11,164 nucleotides of DNA from an uncultured Bacteroides sp. (GTDB taxonomy: Bacteria > Bacteroidota > Bacteroidia > Bacteroidales > Bacteroidaceae). The notes beneath the pieces were generated by a model that saw only the letters and a list, made by a program, of their open reading frames with translations, made no database searches and was not told where the DNA came from. The stretch is taken from positions 1-11,164 of the forward strand of contig URYL01000015.1 in assembly GCA_900552075.1 (NCBI GenBank), in the 5' to 3' direction. The position numbers and the translations under genes are program-made. This document shows, piece by piece, positions 1 through 6,271 of the stretch (positions are counted from its first letter, which is position 1; each line of letters starts with the position of its first letter).

Positions 1-3
1 GCG

Positions 4-35
4 CAAAGATATGTTAGGTTGCGATGTGTGTCAAG
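4..35 (-). promoter_or_regulatory. Bacteroidota-type promoter firing out of the left edge
   Basis: On the minus strand the -7 box TATCTTTG lies at 11-4, and a -33 element CTTGA lies at 35-31, with 20 nt between TTG and the -7 box. This fits the Bacteroidota consensus (TTTG, about 19-21 nt, TAnnTTTG) well. Transcription would leave the window, so the gene served is not visible. Confidence 0.6.
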
Positions 36-390
36 GCGGAAAATAGTATGGTTACGCAATATCCAATACTTTCTTTGACATTATTATGTGCTATTGTTTA
101 TGGTAATTAATCTAAAGAACTGACAATGTAAGAATAAACAACTAAAGCAGCATATAGAAGAATGAACTATCGTTTGTCTATGAAGACTGCTCTTATCACA
201 TTGATCCCTTATATAGCATCAATTTATTGCAAAGTTAGTGATTTTGTCGAAAGATATATTGTTCATACCTAATAAAATTGTCATATTAATTGAACGATAG
301 TATCCACAATATGAATCAATAAGGTACTCCAATTTATATTTCCTCAAAGGATATACATAGACGAGCGCAACAAGCCCTTCATAAAATATT
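36..390. other. AT-rich intergenic stretch without a convincing gene
   Basis: About 355 bp without a supportable gene. Open frames here are short and lack recognisable motifs. The longest, on the minus strand at 404-219, would start with TTG inside a terminator hairpin. A lone minus-strand -7-like box TAACTTTG sits at 237-230 with no matching -33 element. A 9-bp inverted repeat (ACTATCGTT at 166-174 and AACGATAGT at 293-301) is the only longer symmetry seen. A small RNA cannot be excluded, but nothing shows one. Confidence 0.5.
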
Positions 391-423
391 GGCGGGATAA
401 ACAAATATTTTGTTCATCCCGCC
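384..423 (-). terminator. Intrinsic terminator of the DUF2795 gene
   Basis: The minus-strand transcript forms a long hairpin from 423 to 391, starting GGCGGGATGAACAAA and ending in ATCCCGCC, with a G-U wobble in the stem and an AT loop. It is followed by the U-rich run AATATTTTAT. It lies 21 bp after the stop codon of the DUF2795 gene. On the plus strand the same wobble becomes an A-C mismatch, so the minus orientation is preferred. Confidence 0.7.
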
Positions 424-444
424 CTATAACCAGTCTGTAGGCTG

Positions 445-666
445 TTAATATTCTTCCTCGTTGAAGAAGAAATCTTCCTTGCTAGGATAATCAGGCCAGA
501 TATCTTCTATACTTTCATAAATCTCCCCTTCATCTTCCATTTCCTGCAAGTTTTCGATAACTTCCAAAGGAGCCCCCGAACGCATTGCATAGTCAATTAA
601 CTCGTCTTTAGTTGCTGGCCAAGGAGCATCTTCCAGCTTTGAGGCCAATTCCAATGTCCAATACAT
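445..666 (-). CDS. DUF2795 family small acidic protein
   Basis: This 73-residue protein opens with MYWTLELASKLEDAPWPATK and contains a segment like DELIDYAMRSGAPLEVIENL, which is the DUF2795 fold as found across Bacteroidota. It is strongly acidic, ending in a run of D, E and F (PSKEDFFFNEEEY). There is no signal peptide or membrane segment, so it should be cytoplasmic. The biochemical role of the family is unknown to me and no function is proposed. Its ATG at 666 is 63 bp downstream of the adenosyltransferase gene. A promoter of its own overlaps the end of that gene, and a strong hairpin terminator follows. It is therefore probably transcribed alone as well as by read-through. Confidence 0.85.
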   Translation of the reverse strand: MYWTLELASKLEDAPWPATKDELIDYAMRSGAPLEVIENLQEMEDEGEIYESIEDIWPDYPSKEDFFFNEEEY

Positions 667-709
667 AGTATATAATTTTAAACAGTTTTACTTCCGTTAT
701 ATTGAAACA

Positions 710-739
710 CAAATGTATAACAAATTCTTTCACTCGCAA
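710..739 (-). promoter_or_regulatory. Promoter of the DUF2795 gene
   Basis: On the minus strand a -7 box TACATTTG at 717-710 matches TAnnTTTG. A TTG at 739-737 lies 19 nt upstream, inside the last codons of the adenosyltransferase gene. Transcription would start near 703, giving a leader of roughly 35-40 nt before the ATG at 666. Confidence 0.5.
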
Positions 740-1299
740 CGCTTATCCCAATAAATTTCACTTTCTTCTGTTAAATTATTTAACCTCCGTGACAAAATGA
801 ACAAATAATCAGATAATCTGTTGACAAAACACTTTACCTGCTCATCCAGTTCATAGGAAAGTGTGTCTTCCAGTGCCTGAATCCGCCGCTCCGCACGACG
901 GCAAACCGTGCGGCAAACATGGCAGACAGAAGCCGCATAACTTCCTCCCGGCAGAATGAAACCGGACAAAGAAGGTAAGGAAGCGTTTATCCGATCAATG
1001 GCCTGTTCCAACCGACGTACGTTTTCCTCGGAGATATGACTTTCTACCGGACGGTCCATCTTTTCGATGTCTGTAGCCAGATAAGAACCTAATGAAAAGA
1101 GTTTATGCTGCACGTAGCGGAGTAGTTCTTCATTTTCCAAATCATCCATCACAGAAACCAGCAATCCGATAGTGGAATTCAATTCATCCACCGTGCCATA
1201 CGCTTCCAGACGTACGTCTGATTTGGACACCCGTACTCCTCCTACCAAGGAAGTAGTACCTTTATCTCCCGTCTTCGTATAAATCTTAGTCAGTTTCAT
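730..1299 (-). CDS. PduO-type cob(I)alamin adenosyltransferase
   Basis: This 189-residue enzyme transfers the 5'-deoxyadenosyl group of ATP to cob(I)alamin (or cob(I)yrinic acid a,c-diamide), making the coenzyme B12 used by enzymes such as methylmalonyl-CoA mutase. The N-terminal ATP-binding motif YTKTGDKGTT is at residues 7-16. RLEAYGTVDELN follows at 30-41, the loop FILPGG at 114-119, the arginine-rich helix CRTVCRRAERR at 129-139, and NRLSDYLF at 160-167. These are the signatures of the PduO/MMAB family, and the length is typical. It is cytosolic and, by family knowledge, trimeric. The gene starts 28 bp after the methyltransferase stop codon, so the two are probably one operon. No B12 transport or synthesis gene lies nearby, which fits a stand-alone salvage role. 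Confidence 0.93.
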   Translation of the reverse strand: MKLTKIYTKTGDKGTTSLVGGVRVSKSDVRLEAYGTVDELNSTIGLLVSVMDDLENEELLRYVQHKLFSLGSYLATDIEKMDRPVESHISEENVRRLEQAIDRINASLPSLSGFILPGGSYAASVCHVCRTVCRRAERRIQALEDTLSYELDEQVKCFVNRLSDYLFILSRRLNNLTEESEIYWDKRCE

Positions 1300-1327
1300 A
1301 TCTTCAAGTTCAAAGGTTTTAGCAAAT

Positions 1328-2008
1328 TCAAAGAAAATTCACGATGCGGTGTTCTTTCACACGTTCCTTATCGAAAAACACCAGCCCCACGTCGTAAAGA
1401 TCGAATGTCACTCCCGTACGAGGGTCTGCAATCACTTCTTTCCACCATTTTTTCTTGTCCGGCGTGGCATAGGGTGTACCAATCACGAAACACGTATGCT
1501 TATCGGCCAGTGGAAGCAGTTGCTCATACGCTTCTTTGTAAGCAGTGGTATGGGCGATATGTACGATTTCCGGTTTCACCCCTTCCGCAACCAGCTTCTT
1601 CATCTCCGTACAACAGTCGCCAGTCCGGTAATCAATGGAAGGTTTTCCCGAAAGGATTCGTTTTACGGCATCTTCCGGCTCTGCTGAAAACGTATAGACC
1701 TGCATGTCGGCATGGGCTTCGGCCATATAACGGGTACTCATACCACTCCCAGTACCGATTTCCCACATAACGGACGGCCGCAGATAGTTGACCAGCCGAA
1801 ACAGGAACTTATCTACCTTCTCCCGGTAATGAGGCAAAAAAGCCACCACCCTGCGCAAGTGATGCAACGGCCCATAGGCATAGAACGGCAAGCGCTCGTA
1901 CACTACGAACGTGATAAAAAAGAAATCGGAAGGAGAATGCACTCCATATCCACGACGATGCCGGAAGCGGCGGCACCAGTTCCACCCCCTTAGTATTATA
2001 TCCCCCAT
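1328..2008 (-). CDS. Class I SAM-dependent methyltransferase (GYGVHSP type)
   Basis: The predicted protein is 226 residues from the ATG at 2008. An upstream TTG at 2023 would add five residues, but ATG is preferred. The N-terminal block RRGYGVHSPSDF (about residues 18-29) and the following aromatic segment YERLPFYAYGPL mark a Bacteroidota methyltransferase group. The SAM-binding motif I is WEIGTGSGMST at 82-92, with the glycines of E-x-G-x-G-x-G intact. The C-terminus GLVFFDKERVKEHRIVNFL is also typical. The fold resembles catechol-O-methyltransferase-like enzymes, but the acceptor cannot be read from the sequence. No signal peptide is seen, so it is probably cytosolic. It is the first gene of an operon with the cobalamin adenosyltransferase. 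Whether the pairing is functional is not shown. Confidence 0.8.
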   Translation of the reverse strand: MGDIILRGWNWCRRFRHRRGYGVHSPSDFFFITFVVYERLPFYAYGPLHHLRRVVAFLPHYREKVDKFLFRLVNYLRPSVMWEIGTGSGMSTRYMAEAHADMQVYTFSAEPEDAVKRILSGKPSIDYRTGDCCTEMKKLVAEGVKPEIVHIAHTTAYKEAYEQLLPLADKHTCFVIGTPYATPDKKKWWKEVIADPRTGVTFDLYDVGLVFFDKERVKEHRIVNFL

Positions 2009-2039
2009 TTTGCTCGGATTCAATATTTATTTAACGAGG

Positions 2040-2069
2040 CAAAGATAAAATTTATAGCGGAAAAACAAA
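2040..2069 (-). promoter_or_regulatory. Promoter of the methyltransferase-adenosyltransferase operon
   Basis: On the minus strand the -7 box TATCTTTG at 2047-2040 is a perfect match. A -33 TTTG at 2069-2066 lies 18 nt upstream. The start point would fall near 2033, leaving a short leader of about 25 nt before the ATG at 2008. Confidence 0.65.
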
Positions 2070-2090
2070 AAGGATAGGGAAATTATGATA

Positions 2091-2126
2091 CAAAATATCC
2101 TGAATGAAAACCTAAATTTCATCAGG
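2091..2126 (-). terminator. Probable terminator after the ferritin gene
   Basis: The minus-strand RNA can fold CCTGATGAAA (2126-2117) against TTTCATTCAGG (2109-2099), with one bulged base. The AT-rich tail ATATTTTG follows. The hairpin lies about 40 bp after the ferritin stop and before the next promoter. The tail is not a clean U run, so this is a moderate call. Confidence 0.45.
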
Positions 2127-2166
2127 TCTTCACCCAGGATAAATATTTCATGAAGAACGCGTGCGA

Positions 2167-2652
2167 TTATTTGCGTTGTCCCAACTTGTCGTCCAAGTAA
2201 AGAATGCCAGCTGCATCACCGCACTTCTTAATCTTTTCAAGGATGTTCTGAGCAGTAGCTTCCTCTTCTACCTGCTCACGTACATACCCCCACAAGAAAT
2301 CCTGTGAAGCTTTATCTTTTACTTCAGAAGCTACGTTTACCAGCTCATCAATCAATTCAGATACGTGGCATTCGTGCTGGTACACATGTTCAAAGACTTC
2401 CTGTACGCTTCCCCAGCCTTGCGGAACGACATCAATCTTATCTACCTTTGCGGCTCCCCCACGTTTAGCCAAGTAATCGGCCAAATCGTATGCATGCTGC
2501 AACTCTTCCTGTGATTGCTGTCTCAGCCAAGAAGCGAAACCGTCGAGACCTTCTTTCTTCAGGTAGAAAGACATAGACAAATACAAGTTAGAAGACCACA
2601 TCTCAGCAGTGATCTGCTCGTTGATGGCATTTTGTAATTTTTCTGAAATCAT
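2167..2652 (-). CDS. ftnA: Non-heme bacterial ferritin
   Basis: This 161-residue iron-storage protein by family knowledge assembles into a 24-subunit shell and oxidises Fe(II) for storage as a mineral core in the cytoplasm. The ferroxidase ligands fall at the same positions as in E. coli FtnA: E17, E50, H53, E94, Q127 and E130, together with Y24. The third-site glutamates E49, E126 and E129 are also present, so the centre looks complete. There is no heme-ligand signature of a bacterioferritin. The ATG at 2652 is chosen because it gives the canonical N-terminus MISEKLQNAINEQ. A longer in-frame start at 2730 would add 26 non-family residues and lies upstream of the likely transcription start. 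It is probably a single-gene unit with its own promoter and a weak terminator. Confidence 0.95.
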   Translation of the reverse strand: MISEKLQNAINEQITAEMWSSNLYLSMSFYLKKEGLDGFASWLRQQSQEELQHAYDLADYLAKRGGAAKVDKIDVVPQGWGSVQEVFEHVYQHECHVSELIDELVNVASEVKDKASQDFLWGYVREQVEEEATAQNILEKIKKCGDAAGILYLDDKLGQRK

Positions 2653-2699
2653 AGTTTTATGTATTTGGTTAAGTAATTCAACATCTGCTAGATAAAGAA

Positions 2700-2732
2700 C
2701 AAATTCAATGCCAGAAAACAGGTGTGTCAAAA
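2700..2732 (-). promoter_or_regulatory. Likely ferritin promoter
   Basis: On the minus strand TTTTG at 2732-2728 is followed after 20 nt by TGAATTTG at 2707-2700, one base off TAnnTTTG. The start would be near 2693, about 40 nt before the ATG at 2652 and downstream of the alternative start at 2730. This supports the shorter ferritin. The -33 element sits just past the acyltransferase stop codon. Confidence 0.5.
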
Positions 2733-2734
2733 TG

Positions 2735-3688
2735 TCATCGGTTCATGTCCAATGACTGGAGCATACGGGGTTTTCCCCAGAAAAAACGGGAAACCCGCAG
2801 CCTGTCCATACACCAAGCTATCGTAAAGGAGCCCATCACGCAAATACAAAGTGAGACACACAGAAAAATCATTCCGGTCCCGTCGAAGGCAAACACCTTC
2901 ACCAACGGCTTCACCGCCATTGTAAAGACCGGAGAAAAGACCAGCAAGATGAATGTATGCGAACCGATATAATCCAGCGGATGTTTCACTCCACTCGGAA
3001 GATACCGGAACACGGCCAGCAGCAGACTTATTACCAAGTAGGTCAAAGCTACTCCGGCCAGTGAAGACTTATCCAGATTCACTTCTTCGGAAGCCAGCCA
3101 GACAATGGGAAGAATTGCCCAAAAGGAAGGAGCAAAAAAGGTACGGAAATCCACGGTCGTCCGTTTCAATGCCACACCCGCCATGAAATAAAGTGCATTA
3201 ATCAGGGACAGTACACCTAAAGCTGACAATACGGCATAGCACAATGCCAGCAAAATCAGTACTGACACCGTACGGTCCCATCGCCCGACCAGTTTATCCA
3301 CTCCCCAATACGTCAGTCCGCACAGCATCAGGGTATGCAGATACCAATAAGGCCCCAGCGGATGAAGGAACAACTTATCGAGCCATAACGACACGCTCAA
3401 ATGCCCCACTGATTCCCGGACGGGAAGTATGGAGGACATCACGACGTAGCTGGTTTCCATCACCGCATAAGGGACAAAAATCCACCCCATGCTCCGAAGA
3501 AACAGACGGCCTTCCTTGGCGATGTTCATTACATAACCGGAGATAATAAGAAACGCAGGCATGTGGAAAGTGTACACCAACGACTTGGCATAGGGATACT
3601 TGTCACCGATATAAACCAGGTGAAAGACAATCATCAGCAAAATAAATACGGCTTTCAAGTAATCAAGCTCTGCGATACGATTCTTCAT
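2735..3688 (-). CDS. Membrane acyltransferase, family 3
   Basis: This 317-residue polytopic membrane protein belongs to the acyltransferase-3 family (Pfam Acyl_transf_3), whose members move acyl groups such as acetyl or succinyl onto surface sugars or other acceptors at the inner membrane. The N-terminal signature LDYLKAVFILLMIVFH carries the conserved histidine at residue 23. The second signature FHMPAFLIISGY is at 41-52. Some ten hydrophobic segments follow, separated by short basic loops, and there is no extra soluble domain. The substrate cannot be inferred, because the neighbours are a tRNA and a ferritin rather than glycan genes. The ATG at 3688 lies 26 bp after the tRNA-Leu terminator. 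No clean -7/-33 pair is visible, so expression may come from read-through or a weak promoter. Confidence 0.85.
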   Translation of the reverse strand: MKNRIAELDYLKAVFILLMIVFHLVYIGDKYPYAKSLVYTFHMPAFLIISGYVMNIAKEGRLFLRSMGWIFVPYAVMETSYVVMSSILPVRESVGHLSVSLWLDKLFLHPLGPYWYLHTLMLCGLTYWGVDKLVGRWDRTVSVLILLALCYAVLSALGVLSLINALYFMAGVALKRTTVDFRTFFAPSFWAILPIVWLASEEVNLDKSSLAGVALTYLVISLLLAVFRYLPSGVKHPLDYIGSHTFILLVFSPVFTMAVKPLVKVFAFDGTGMIFLCVSLCICVMGSFTIAWCMDRLRVSRFFWGKPRMLQSLDMNR

Positions 3689-3713
3689 GGGAGCGAAAGA
3701 TTGGTTTGTATAT

Positions 3714-3742
3714 AAAAAAAGGCTGACTTGATTAAGTCAACC
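3714..3742 (-). terminator. Intrinsic terminator after tRNA-Leu
   Basis: The minus-strand RNA forms GGTTGACTT (3742-3734), an AATC loop, and AAGTCAGCC (3729-3721), a nine-pair stem with one G-U wobble. A run of seven U follows (3720-3714). It begins 7 nt after the mature tRNA 3' end. Confidence 0.85.
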
Positions 3743-3748
3743 TCTTCG

Positions 3749-3832
3749 TACCCAGACCCGGGGTCGAACCGGGATGGATGTTACTCCACTGGTGTTTGAG
3801 ACCAGCGCGTCTACCGATTCCGCCATCTGGGC
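3749..3832 (-). tRNA. tRNA-Leu (anticodon CAA)
   Basis: This is an 84-nt gene with the long variable arm expected of a class II tRNA. The acceptor arm GCCCAGA pairs with TCTGGGT (with a terminal G-U), and A is the discriminator base. The D-arm contains GGCGGAATCGGTAGACGC and the T-arm contains GGTTCGACCCC. The anticodon stem CTGGT/ACCAG encloses the loop CTCAAAC, with anticodon CAA at 3798-3796 reading UUG. CCA is not encoded (CGA follows), so it must be added after transcription. A promoter lies 23 bp upstream and a terminator immediately downstream, so it is an independent unit between der and the acyltransferase. Confidence 0.97.
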
Positions 3833-3854
3833 ATTTGTTTTTGTTTTGCGTGTG

Positions 3855-3886
3855 CAAAGGTAAACACATTTTCCCAAACCCACAAG
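3855..3886 (-). promoter_or_regulatory. Promoter of tRNA-Leu
   Basis: The minus-strand -7 box TACCTTTG lies at 3862-3855, and CTTG at 3886-3883 lies exactly 20 nt upstream. The start would be near 3848, some 16 nt before the mature tRNA 5' end. It lies between the der terminator and the tRNA. Confidence 0.65.
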
Positions 3887-3905
3887 CAAATAGACATTTT
3901 TTATG

Positions 3906-3951
3906 AAAAAAAGTCCCTTACTGCCCCAAAAAGAAGCAGTAAGGGACTTTT
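3906..3951 (-). terminator. Strong terminator of the era-der end of the cluster
   Basis: A perfect 16-bp stem, 3936-3951 against 3909-3924, brackets a GGG-containing loop. In the minus-strand transcript it is followed by a U run (3912-3906). It lies 18 bp after the der stop codon and separates the cluster from tRNA-Leu. Confidence 0.92.
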
Positions 3952-3968
3952 GAATTATATTCTTCTGT

Positions 3969-5282
3969 TTATTTCTGACGAATAAAGATGTTAATCGGGG
4001 TTCCCGACAATTTCCATCGTTCACGAATCTTGTTTTCCAGAAAACGGCGATAAGGCTCTTTCACATACTGAGGCAGATTGGCAAAGAACACGAACGATGG
4101 TACCTGGGTATTCGGCAGCTGGGTAATATACTTAATTTTGATATATTTCCCCTTATTTGAAGGAGGCGGATAGGCCTCAATCAAAGGCAACAGTTCTTCA
4201 TTCAGGCGGGCTGTCGGAATACGGGTCGTACGTGCCTGATAAACTTCCTTCGCAGCCTCCAGCACCTTCAGAATACGTTGCTTGGTCAATGCTGAAGTAA
4301 AGATAATCGGGAAGTCCGTAAAAGGAGCCAAGCGGTTGCGGATGGCATCTTCATATCCTTTCATCACCTTAGCCGTCTTTTCTTCTATCAGGTCCCATTT
4401 GTTTACTACCACTACCAGTCCCTTCTGGTTGCGTTGTACCAGTGAGAAGATATTCAAATCCTGCCCTTCAATACCACGGGTGGCATCCAGCATCAGGATA
4501 CATACATCCGAATTTTCAATGGAACGGATGGAGCGAATCACAGAATAATATTCCAGATCTTCACTCACCTTGTTTTTCTTACGGATACCCGCCGTATCTA
4601 CCAAGTAAAAGTCGAATCCAAACTTATTATAACGAGTATAAATAGAATCGCGTGTAGTTCCGGCTATTTCAGTCACAATATTCCGGTCTTCTCCGATAAA
4701 GGCATTGATGATAGATGATTTTCCGGCATTCGGACGTCCTACCACTGCAAAACGAGGAATATCTTCATCCAGAATTTCCGGCGTATCTTTCTTGAACTTG
4801 CTCAACACCAAGTCCAGCAAATCGCCTGTACCACTTCCACTCAATGCCGAAACGCAATAAGGGTCTCCCAAGCCCAACGAATAAAACTCGGCCGCATTGT
4901 ATTGCAAGTCGTTGTTATCCGTCTTGTTAGCTACCAGCAGTACCGGTGTCTTCGAACGGCGCAAGATTTCTGCCACTTCCATATCCAGGTCAGTGACCCC
5001 GTTCATCACATCCACTACAAACAGAATGACGTCTGCTTCCTCAATGGCCAGCATCACCTGCTTGCGGATTTCTTCCTCGAACACATCATCCGAGTTTACT
5101 ACCCATCCACCGGTATCTACCACTGAGAATTCCCTTCCCAGCCATTCCGACTTTCCATACTGTCGGTCGCGGGTTGTACCGGCCTGTTCATTCACAATCG
5201 CCTGACGCGTCTTGGTCAGACGGTTAAACAGTGTCGACTTTCCCACATTGGGACGTCCTACAATCGCAACTAAATTTCCCAT
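3969..5282 (-). CDS. der: Ribosome biogenesis GTPase Der (EngA)
   Basis: This 437-residue protein has two tandem GTPase domains and is needed for assembly of the large ribosomal subunit. Domain 1 has the P-loop GRPNVGKST (9-17), the switch TT (36-37), DTGG (56-59) and NKTD (119-122). Domain 2 has GRPNAGKSS (182-190), TT (209-210), DTAG (229-232) and NKWD (294-297). A KH-like RNA-binding domain fills residues from about 352 to the end, closing with SGTPINIFIRQK. The length is the compact form seen in Bacillus YphC rather than the longer E. coli form. It is cytosolic. The ATG at 5282 follows era by 32 bp, with a small hairpin in the gap. A strong terminator follows the gene. Confidence 0.97.
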   Translation of the reverse strand: MGNLVAIVGRPNVGKSTLFNRLTKTRQAIVNEQAGTTRDRQYGKSEWLGREFSVVDTGGWVVNSDDVFEEEIRKQVMLAIEEADVILFVVDVMNGVTDLDMEVAEILRRSKTPVLLVANKTDNNDLQYNAAEFYSLGLGDPYCVSALSGSGTGDLLDLVLSKFKKDTPEILDEDIPRFAVVGRPNAGKSSIINAFIGEDRNIVTEIAGTTRDSIYTRYNKFGFDFYLVDTAGIRKKNKVSEDLEYYSVIRSIRSIENSDVCILMLDATRGIEGQDLNIFSLVQRNQKGLVVVVNKWDLIEEKTAKVMKGYEDAIRNRLAPFTDFPIIFTSALTKQRILKVLEAAKEVYQARTTRIPTARLNEELLPLIEAYPPPSNKGKYIKIKYITQLPNTQVPSFVFFANLPQYVKEPYRRFLENKIRERWKLSGTPINIFIRQK

Positions 5283-5297
5283 AATTATCTTTATTTA

Positions 5298-5311
5298 CGG
5301 CTTCGCAGCCG
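5298..5311 (-). promoter_or_regulatory. Small intercistronic hairpin between era and der
   Basis: The minus-strand RNA folds CGGCT-GCGA-AGCCG, a five-pair stem with a GNRA tetraloop, 15 nt before the der start codon. No U run follows, so it is not a classical terminator. A role in processing, stability or translation is possible but not shown. Confidence 0.4.
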
Positions 5312-5314
5312 ATA

Positions 5315-6196
5315 TTAATCCAATTGATAACCAAAATTCTTCAATTCCTTATCCGAGCTTCTCCAGTCCTTGTCTACCTTGACAAAAGTTTCCAGATAAA
5401 TGGATTTCTGAAAGAAATGCTCCAATGTCTTACGAGCCTCGGTGGCCACCTTTTTCAAGGCTTTTCCCTGACGCCCGATAATGATGCCTTTCTGCGACTC
5501 ACGTTCCACATAAATCACGGCATTGATATGAATACTCTTTGCATCTTCCTTGAACTGTTCCACGACCACTTCTACTGAATAAGGAATCTCCTTGTCGTAA
5601 TACAACAGGATTTTCTCACGAATAATTTCTGTCACAAAAAAACGTGCAGGCTTATCCGTCCACTGATCCTTTCCAAAATAAGGAGGAGAATCGGGCAGCA
5701 GTTCCCTGATGCGTTTCATCACCACATCGACATTAAATTTCGCCATGGCCGAAATCGGGATAATCTCTGCCTGAGGCAACATTTCATGCCACTCATCCAC
5801 TAATTTCACCAGATTTTCCTGATTAGTCAGGTCAATCTTATTAATCAGCAACAAAACAGGTACTTTCAAGGCACGTACCTTTTCCATGAACTCCGCATTC
5901 TTATCCGGCTTCTCAATCGTATCGGTGACATACAGCAACACGTCCGCATCCACCAGCGCCGATTCCGAGAAATTAAGCATGGACTCCTGAAGCTTGTAAT
6001 TAGGCTTCAACACCCCCGGAGTATCAGAGAAGACAATCTGCATATCGTCCGTATTGAGGATTCCCATAATACGGTGACGCGTTGTCTGAGCTTTGAAAGT
6101 CGCGATGGAGATACGTTCCCCCACCAGCAAGTTCATCAATGTAGACTTTCCGACATTCGGATTGCCTACAATATTCACAAATCCGGCTTTGTGCAT
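5315..6196 (-). CDS. era: Ribosome maturation GTPase Era
   Basis: The predicted protein is 293 residues from the ATG at 6196. A TTG at 6220 would add eight residues but sits inside the terminator-like hairpin, so it is rejected. Era binds the 3' end of 16S rRNA and helps mature the small subunit. The GTPase domain shows GNPNVGKST (11-19), the switch TT (38-39), DTPG (58-61) and NKID (119-122). The C-terminal KH domain has GIIIGRQGKALK at 237-248. All key residues are present and the length is normal. It lies between fabH and der in the same direction. The 75-bp gap after fabH contains an intrinsic-terminator-like hairpin whose U run ends 22 bp before the start codon, so expression may depend on read-through. 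Confidence 0.97.
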   Translation of the reverse strand: MHKAGFVNIVGNPNVGKSTLMNLLVGERISIATFKAQTTRHRIMGILNTDDMQIVFSDTPGVLKPNYKLQESMLNFSESALVDADVLLYVTDTIEKPDKNAEFMEKVRALKVPVLLLINKIDLTNQENLVKLVDEWHEMLPQAEIIPISAMAKFNVDVVMKRIRELLPDSPPYFGKDQWTDKPARFFVTEIIREKILLYYDKEIPYSVEVVVEQFKEDAKSIHINAVIYVERESQKGIIIGRQGKALKKVATEARKTLEHFFQKSIYLETFVKVDKDWRSSDKELKNFGYQLD

Positions 6197-6218
6197 AAGT
6201 AAATATTCGTTCACAGAC

Positions 6219-6246
6219 AAAAAAACGCATCGATTGGGATGCGTTT
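6219..6246 (-). terminator. Terminator or attenuator between fabH and era
   Basis: The minus-strand RNA forms AAACGCATC (6246-6238), a six-base loop, and GATGCGTTT (6231-6223), a perfect nine-pair stem. A continuous U run extends down to 6219. It starts 25 bp after the fabH stop codon. The era ATG is only 22 bp beyond its end, and no -7/-33 pair fits in that space. It may therefore act as an incomplete terminator or attenuator. Confidence 0.75.
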
Positions 6247-6271
6247 CTTATCTGTAGTGTTAATTCTTTCT

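Noticed and set aside
1..46. Possible C-terminal tail of a gene from the left
   Set aside because: A short open frame ends at 46, but the same bases hold a near-perfect outward promoter, and the peptide is too short to judge.
166..301. 9-bp inverted repeat ACTATCGTT/AACGATAGT as mobile element ends
   Set aside because: It is short, encloses only about 118 bp with no transposase, and shows no target duplication. It can arise by chance in AT-rich DNA.
219..404. Minus-strand 61-codon frame
   Set aside because: It would start with TTG inside the DUF2795 terminator hairpin, shows no family motif and lies in AT-rich spacer.
3737..4024. Minus-strand 95-codon frame
   Set aside because: It runs from the der 3' end through a terminator and across tRNA-Leu, so it is an accidental frame.
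6197..6220. TTG start for a 301-residue Era
   Set aside because: The extra residues are not part of the Era fold, and the codon falls in the U run of the fabH-era hairpin. The ATG at 6196 gives the usual MHKAGFVNIVG start.
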